Source of the DNA: Clostridia bacterium
GTDB lineage: Bacteria; Bacillota_A; Clostridia; TANB77; CAG-508
Length of the DNA: 8,736 bases
Direction: 5' to 3'
Assembly (NCBI GenBank): GCA_017621295.1
Contig: JAGATI010000164.1
Coordinates: 1-8,736 of the forward strand
Part shown: piece after piece, positions 5,482-8,736 of the stretch
How positions within the stretch are numbered: the first letter of the stretch is position 1
Layout of the letters: each line of letters begins with the position of its first letter
Program-made: the position numbers and the translations under genes
The notes under the pieces: model-generated
What the model was told of the DNA's origin: nothing
Seen by the model: the letters and a program-made list of their open reading frames with translations, nothing else
Databases searched by the model: none

Positions 5482-6024
5482 ATGTTATATAATTATAGTG
5501 AATTATTAGCTAAATATCAAAGCGATTATCAAATAAAAAAAGCTGTTAATAAGAAAGAAATATATAAAATAGAAAAAGGGATATATTCAGATGTTCTTAG
5601 TGTTCATTATTTGGAAATTATAAATAAAAAATATCCTTATGCTGTAATAACTTCATTTTCAGCATATTACTATTACAACTTAACAGATGTTATTCCAGAT
5701 AAAATATATTTATCTACAGATAGAAATAATAGAATGATTTATTCTAATAAGATAAAGCAAATTCGTATGAAAGATGAATTATATAATCTAGGAAAAACAC
5801 AAATTGAATATGAAGGAATAAAAATAAATATATATGATAAGGAAAGAATGCTAATTGATTTAGCTAGAAATAAGAATCAAATAGGATATGATTTATACAA
5901 AGAAATAATTGCAAATTACAGAAAACAAGTAACTACACTAGATACACAAAAGATAGAAGAATATTTACAATACTTTGTAAATGGAGATAAGATTTTTGAA
6001 ATAATACAAGACGAGGTGTTTTAA
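5482..6024 (+). CDS. abiEi: AbiEi antitoxin and transcriptional repressor
   Basis: This 180-residue protein is the antitoxin of a type IV AbiE toxin-antitoxin/abortive-infection system. The N-terminal winged helix-turn-helix is visible at about residues 5-36 (YSELLAKYQSDYQIKKAV, then a wing with KIEKGIYSD). The AbiEi core follows with VITSFSAYYYYNLTDVIP (about 55-72), a KIYLSTDRN strand, and the C-terminal signature YDKERMLIDLARNKNQIG (about 118-135). In studied systems AbiEi represses the operon by binding promoter repeats and counteracts AbiEii without forming a stable complex with it. The start is supported by GGGGGAAG 7 bases upstream and by the promoter/operator immediately before. The stop overlaps the toxin start by one base (TAATG), giving coupled translation. 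It is somewhat shorter than the longer AbiEi proteins but seems complete. Confidence 0.9.
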   Translation: MLYNYSELLAKYQSDYQIKKAVNKKEIYKIEKGIYSDVLSVHYLEIINKKYPYAVITSFSAYYYYNLTDVIPDKIYLSTDRNNRMIYSNKIKQIRMKDELYNLGKTQIEYEGIKINIYDKERMLIDLARNKNQIGYDLYKEIIANYRKQVTTLDTQKIEEYLQYFVNGDKIFEIIQDEVF

Positions 6025-6845
6025 TGGATATATATGAAGCTGTTAATAAGTACATACAATCAGGTTATTCAGAAGACGATGCTATTCCAAAAGTAGCACA
6101 AGATATTATTTTGCTTAAAATTGGAAATAGCAAATATAGTAAAAATATAACCATAAAAGGTGGGGTTGTAATGCATAATATTTCTAAAGATATGCGTCGC
6201 GCCACACGAGATATGGACATAGATTTTATAAAATATTCTTTAGAAGATAAATCTATTCGCGAATTTATAAAAGAATTAAATAATGTAGATGATGGCATAA
6301 AAATTAAAATAGTAGGAAAAATTGAACCATTACATCATCAGGATTATGACGGAAAAAGAGTATATATACAATTAACAGATAAAAATAAATATTCTATAAG
6401 TTCAAAATTAGATATTGGAGTACATAAATACTTTGATATAGAGCAGGATGAATATTATTTTGATTTTAGTATCATAAATGAAAGTATTAGCTTACTTATA
6501 AATTCTAAAGAACAGATTATTGTAGAAAAGCTTAAATCCTTATTAAAATTTGGTATTACTTCTACTAGATTTAAAGATATATTTGATTTTTATTATTTAA
6601 TAAATAATGAAAATATAAATAAGGACAAGCTTATAAAGTACATAGATGTATTAATTTTTAAAGATGAAAAAATGAAAGAAAAAACAATAGAAGATATTAG
6701 TAAAAGACTCACAAGCATTTTAAACAACAGCAGATTTCAGTCAAGAATAAATACTGCGAATAATAATTGGTTAGAAGTACCAATTACTGACGTTATTACT
6801 AACGTTTTAGAGTTTTTTAGTGGATTAACTAAAATTGTGTCTTAA
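6024..6845 (+). CDS. abiEii: AbiEii nucleotidyltransferase toxin
   Basis: This 273-residue AbiEii/AbiGii-type toxin has the nucleotidyltransferase fold. Motifs in order: KGGVVMH (about 45-51) with RATRDMDID (59-67, acidic D63/D65/D67); SKLDIGVH (127-134) with the third acidic residue D130; KEQIIVEKLKSLLKFG (162-177); and STRFKDIFDFYYL (180-192). All expected catalytic positions are present, so the toxin seems intact. The family blocks growth, probably by adding nucleotides to a cellular RNA; related enzymes modify tRNA. The ATG shares its A with the antitoxin stop, and a GAGGTG ribosome site lies within the end of abiEi. A strong convergent terminator follows at 6869-6917. The system can both stabilise the element and protect the host against phage. 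Confidence 0.93.
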   Translation: MDIYEAVNKYIQSGYSEDDAIPKVAQDIILLKIGNSKYSKNITIKGGVVMHNISKDMRRATRDMDIDFIKYSLEDKSIREFIKELNNVDDGIKIKIVGKIEPLHHQDYDGKRVYIQLTDKNKYSISSKLDIGVHKYFDIEQDEYYFDFSIINESISLLINSKEQIIVEKLKSLLKFGITSTRFKDIFDFYYLINNENINKDKLIKYIDVLIFKDEKMKEKTIEDISKRLTSILNNSRFQSRINTANNNWLEVPITDVITNVLEFFSGLTKIVS

Positions 6846-6868
6846 ACCATATTTAATATAAAAAATTA

Positions 6869-6917
6869 AGTTATCGACCATTTTTAAGTACATACTGCTT
6901 AAAAGTGGTCGATAACT
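6869..6917. terminator. Bidirectional terminator between abiEii and the relaxase gene
   Basis: Two 20-base arms (6869-6888 and 6898-6917) pair at 19 of 20 positions around a 9-base loop. On the plus strand a T-rich tail GTCTTTTTG follows; on the minus strand AATTTTTTATAT follows. It serves both convergent genes. Confidence 0.9.
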
Positions 6918-6928
6918 GTCTTTTTGAA

Positions 6929-8101
6929 TTACATTTCTTCCTCATCTTCTTGCTCATCAGCTATTTGTTTATATGGATCAATATAAGTATTATTTTCTCT
7001 CTCAAAATCTCTTATAATTTGATTGGAATTGCCTAAACCAAATTTATAACATACCCACTTAATAAATTTACTAATAGTTATATAAAATCTATCAATTACA
7101 TTATGCAATTTACGATTTTCATTTTCTAATTTTTCATATTTATTTTCATATTCAAGTTCCAGCTCAATAGATTTATTTTTGTATTCACATTCTAGTTTAT
7201 CAATTTTATTGTGCAAAACTTTATTATCGGAAATAATAGCTGTACGTTCTATTTGATATCTTTCTGCTTCATCTACAATATTTGTCTGCCTTGAGAGTTC
7301 CTTATGTAAGGCTTTATTTTCTTTATATAGTTGTTTTATCATATCATCTTTAGGTTTTATAATATCATTCAAAATTTTCTCATTTTTATTAAACATTATT
7401 TTTTTCAAATCTTTTATATTAGTTTCTTCAGGAATATCATAGGTTATACTTTCTACTAATTCTTTTGCAACTTCAAAATTAGTTAATTCTTTATATTCTT
7501 TTATATCAAGATGTTGTCTGTTAGTTTCTTCTTTTGGTAATCCTCTTAATAAATTAAAATTATGAGATACCATATAATTATAAAAAGCATTTTGTAATTC
7601 TCTATAACTATCTTTGCTCTTCCAAAATTCACTACAAGCAAGTTTATCAATTTTATTTCCTTTTTTATCTGTTGTATGAACTACTGGTAAAAAAACAAGG
7701 TGCATATGTGGAGTTTACTCGTCCATATGTACCTGTGCAGACATTATATAATTTTCACCTAAATTTTTATATTTAGCTACAAATCTATATGCTGTTTCAA
7801 AATATCTTTTTGTTTCAGCTTCTCCAATGCTAACAAAGAACTCTTTATCTGATGTAATTATATATTCACAAGCAATATTACTAACTGTTTTAATTTGTCC
7901 TTTTAAATTATATTCTTCTTTTAATCTGTCAAATTCTTTTTCATAACTATACATAGGCTCTTTTAAAGCGTAGTTTAGATATGATTTTTCTTTATCTATA
8001 TTTTTATTGGAATAGTTGAAATTTTTTCTTTCATTATGACGATATATTCCTTTAAGATTTTCTCTTTTGTATTTCACATTTCTTATAATAGCGTAACTCA
8101 T
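6929..8101 (-). pseudogene. mob: MobV-family relaxase interrupted by an in-frame stop
   Basis: This is a plasmid mobilization relaxase of the MobV (Pre/Mob, pMV158 MobM-like) family, which nicks oriT and pilots the strand during conjugation. ATG 8101 follows an AAAGGAGGTG site (8120-8111); the frame extended to 8185 lacks one and runs through oriT. Motif I is YRHNER with H22, the position of the catalytic histidine in MobM, followed by YSNKNID. The metal-binding motif reads VHMDE, then TAA at codon 129 (7717-7715), then TPHMHL in the same frame; related proteins have one residue there. The rest is intact: about 389 codons in all, with a long coiled coil (about 225-330) and the tail FIKWVCYKFG. 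One base change would restore it. No ribosome site precedes ATG 7705, so reinitiation is unlikely. I call it a recent pseudogene unless the stop is read through. Confidence 0.9.
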
Positions 8102-8153
8102 TTTTATATGCACCTCCTTTATAATTGACTTTTTTAGAAACACATTGCAAGAA

Positions 8154-8183
8154 ATTTTAGCCTTTCTTTGTATGTGTTGTAAC
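8154..8183 (-). promoter_or_regulatory. Probable relaxase promoter overlapping oriT
   Basis: On the minus strand, GTTACA (8183-8178), an 18-base spacer and TAAAAT (8159-8154) form a moderate promoter whose -35 begins at the presumed nick site. In pMV158 the mob promoter also overlaps oriT, so the relaxase represses its own gene. Here the box match is only 4 of 6 at -35. Confidence 0.5.
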
Positions 8184-8229
8184 ACACTACAACACTTTTA
8201 TTGCCAATAGCAAAAAAGTGTTAGTGTGG
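8174..8229 (-). other. oriT, pMV158/MobV type
   Basis: Read on the minus strand, the exact pMV158-type nick motif TAGTGTG/TTA occurs with the nick expected between 8183 and 8182. It lies in a hairpin whose 8-base arms GTGTTGTA (8195-8188) and TACAACAC (8181-8174) surround the loop GTGTGT, the same architecture I know for pMV158 oriT. A second, overlapping repeat pairs CACACTA-ACACTTTT (8228-8214) with AAAAGTGT-TG-TAGTGTG (8199-8183), a 15-bp stem with a 2-base bulge, and holds a further TTGC/GCAA stem in its loop. The two foldings are mutually exclusive, as in pMV158. It lies 73 bases upstream of the relaxase ATG, on the relaxase sense strand. All parts seem intact even though the relaxase is not. 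Confidence 0.85.
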
Positions 8230-8231
8230 CA

Positions 8232-8463
8232 GGGAATACCCTACAACCCCAAAACACAAATTTCGTTTATTACTCAATTTATGTTTTAGCCAAAATTGTT
8301 ATCACAATTTTGGCAAGTAGAGGTAAAAAAATTTTTTCCCTCTACATAGAAAAAGCAGACCTGCTTTTTCTAATTCACTTCATTTTGAAATGAAAAATAA
8401 AACAAGTTTATGAAGTGAATGGGGTAGTTATATTATTTTTATATTAAAATTGAATATAACTAC
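8232..8463. repeat. Chain of hairpins beside oriT, possible single-strand origin
   Basis: Almost every base here lies in an inverted repeat. Arms: GGG/CCC (8232-8234, 8239-8241); 8251-8262 with 8276-8287 (one mismatch); 8289-8298 with 8305-8314 (perfect, GCCAAAATTG); 8317-8323 with 8339-8345 (perfect, plus an A-run/T-run core); 8347-8358 with 8361-8372 (perfect 12 bp, 2-base loop); 8373-8382 with 8411-8420 (perfect); 8424-8434 with 8453-8463 (perfect 11 bp). No reading frame of note crosses it. The 8347-8372 hairpin could also be a terminator. The layout resembles lagging-strand (sso) origins of rolling-circle plasmids, which fold only as single strands. I cannot identify a known sso class, so that role is inference. 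Confidence 0.6.
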
Positions 8464-8559
8464 TTTCTAAGCAAAATCTGCGTTAGTATTTTTATTTCTC
8501 TATGGAGCATTTTTTTATTCTTTCTGGTAATAAAAAATAAATTTTATACAAACTAGAGC

Positions 8560-8606
8560 AAAAAAAGCCAGTTACTTAAAACTGACTCTTGCTCACGATT
8601 TTTTAT
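8560..8606 (-). ncRNA. Candidate small RNA of about 47 nt
   Basis: The minus-strand promoter at 8613-8641 predicts a start near 8606. Only about 20 bases on is a terminator with stem GTCAGTT/AACTGGC (8586-8580 and 8573-8567; one G-T pair), loop TTAAGT, then seven T (8566-8560). The result would be a short RNA with one terminator hairpin, similar in size to plasmid copy-control antisense RNAs. It could equally be an attenuated leader. No rep gene or antisense target is visible in this window. Confidence 0.45.
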
Positions 8607-8612
8607 AATAAG

Positions 8613-8641
8613 ATTTTATATTGCTTTTTTCTATGTGTCAA
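8613..8641 (-). promoter_or_regulatory. Strong minus-strand promoter
   Basis: A perfect -35 box TTGACA (8641-8636), a 17-base spacer and a -10 box TAAAAT (8618-8613) are present. It is the only clear promoter in the rightmost 250 bases and drives the candidate small RNA. Its upstream 11-base repeats match those of the promoter at 5338-5366. Confidence 0.7.
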
Positions 8642-8668
8642 TGAATGAATTTTGAAGAAAATTTGAAA
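8636..8668 (-). repeat. 11-base phased repeats upstream of promoter, copy B
   Basis: Read on the minus strand, TTTCAAATTTT, CTTCAAAATTC and ATTCATTGACA form three 11-base units ending in the -35 box. The block matches copy A (5361-5393) at 26 of 33 positions without gaps. Beyond it, 8669-8736 is AT-rich with no gene or clear signal that I can support. Confidence 0.5.
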
Positions 8669-8736
8669 TCTGTAATTCATTTTTAGATTAAATTAAATGT
8701 AAGCGCTAGAAGAAAAGGCGTATAGACCTTCTTTAA

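Noticed and set aside
6065..6298. Minus-strand frame of 77 residues
   Set aside because: It lies entirely antisense to the AbiEii nucleotidyltransferase motifs and has no ribosome site.
6929..7705. Separate gene for the C-terminal part of the relaxase, starting at ATG 7705
   Set aside because: The ATG is the methionine of the TPHMHL motif, in frame with the upstream part, and no ribosome site precedes it.
7715..7717. TAA reassigned as a sense codon in this organism
   Set aside because: TAA ends several other intact genes here (DUF6076-type, DUF3800, AbiEi, AbiEii, cupin), so reassignment does not fit.
8089..8094. TAGCGT, the CS-6 motif of single-strand origins
   Set aside because: It falls inside the first codons of the relaxase gene and outside any hairpin loop, so it is likely chance.
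8102..8185. N-terminal extension of the relaxase to 8185
   Set aside because: It would translate part of oriT and lacks a ribosome site; MobV proteins begin MSY, as at 8101.
8222..8228. Second TAGTGTG nick motif on the plus strand
   Set aside because: It is the complementary arm of the oriT hairpin and lacks the following TTA and the GTGTGT loop arrangement.
8460..8510. Minus-strand 16-residue frame (MLHREIKILTQILLRK)
   Set aside because: The ribosome site is weak and the frame is short; nothing supports translation.
1..8736. CRISPR array, tRNA or rRNA genes
   Set aside because: No regularly spaced identical repeats, cloverleaf-like sequences or rRNA-like stretches were seen.

Overview
This window is low-GC DNA (mostly near 25% G+C) with strong AGGAGG-type ribosome sites, TTGACA/TATAAT-like promoters and hairpin-plus-T-run terminators. 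That suggests a Bacillota (Firmicutes) chromosome or plasmid, probably of the clostridial type. The species cannot be named from the sequence. Nothing looks like housekeeping DNA. The content is that of a mobilizable or integrative element: an excisionase-like DNA-binding protein, a MobV relaxase gene with a pMV158-type transfer origin, relics of a related element, and several accessory cargo modules, two of which look defence-related.

Layout. Positions 1-242 hold a minus-strand terminator, a possible 25-residue peptide gene and two hairpins. At 243-440 (minus) is a small excisionase/MerR-type helix-turn-helix gene with its own promoter. A perfect 8+8 palindrome at 521-541 lies between it and a plus-strand operon of three genes (616-4211): a DUF6076-type zinc-cluster protein, an OLD-family ATPase with a TOPRIM nuclease domain, and a DUF3800 protein. 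The operon ends at a clean terminator. I cannot match this trio to a named antiphage system, so it is the best candidate for an undescribed system here. A GC-richer island follows, with a single-gene unit (4390-4915) encoding a small cupin that has its own extended -10 promoter and terminator.

At 4927-5254 (minus) is a chimeric scar: the first half of a second excisionase-like gene runs into the last part of a second MobV relaxase, with frameshifts. A complete AbiEi/AbiEii toxin-antitoxin operon (5482-6845, plus) follows. Its promoter lies inside a large inverted repeat that probably serves as the AbiEi operator. A convergent terminator separates it from a MobV relaxase gene (6929-8101, minus). 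That gene is full length but carries an in-frame TAA in the catalytic motif HMDE-stop-TPHMH. Upstream lies an apparently intact pMV158-like oriT (8174-8229). Beside it is an almost continuous chain of hairpins to 8463, then a promoter-terminator pair (8560-8641) that would give a small RNA of about 47 nt.

How it fits together: the element seems to have lost its own relaxase function by point mutation while keeping oriT, so mobilization would need a relaxase supplied in trans. Its cargo (the OLD/DUF3800/DUF6076 operon and AbiE) would favour its retention. The repeated excisionase-like gene, relaxase tail and promoter region suggest at least two related elements recombined or inserted next to each other.
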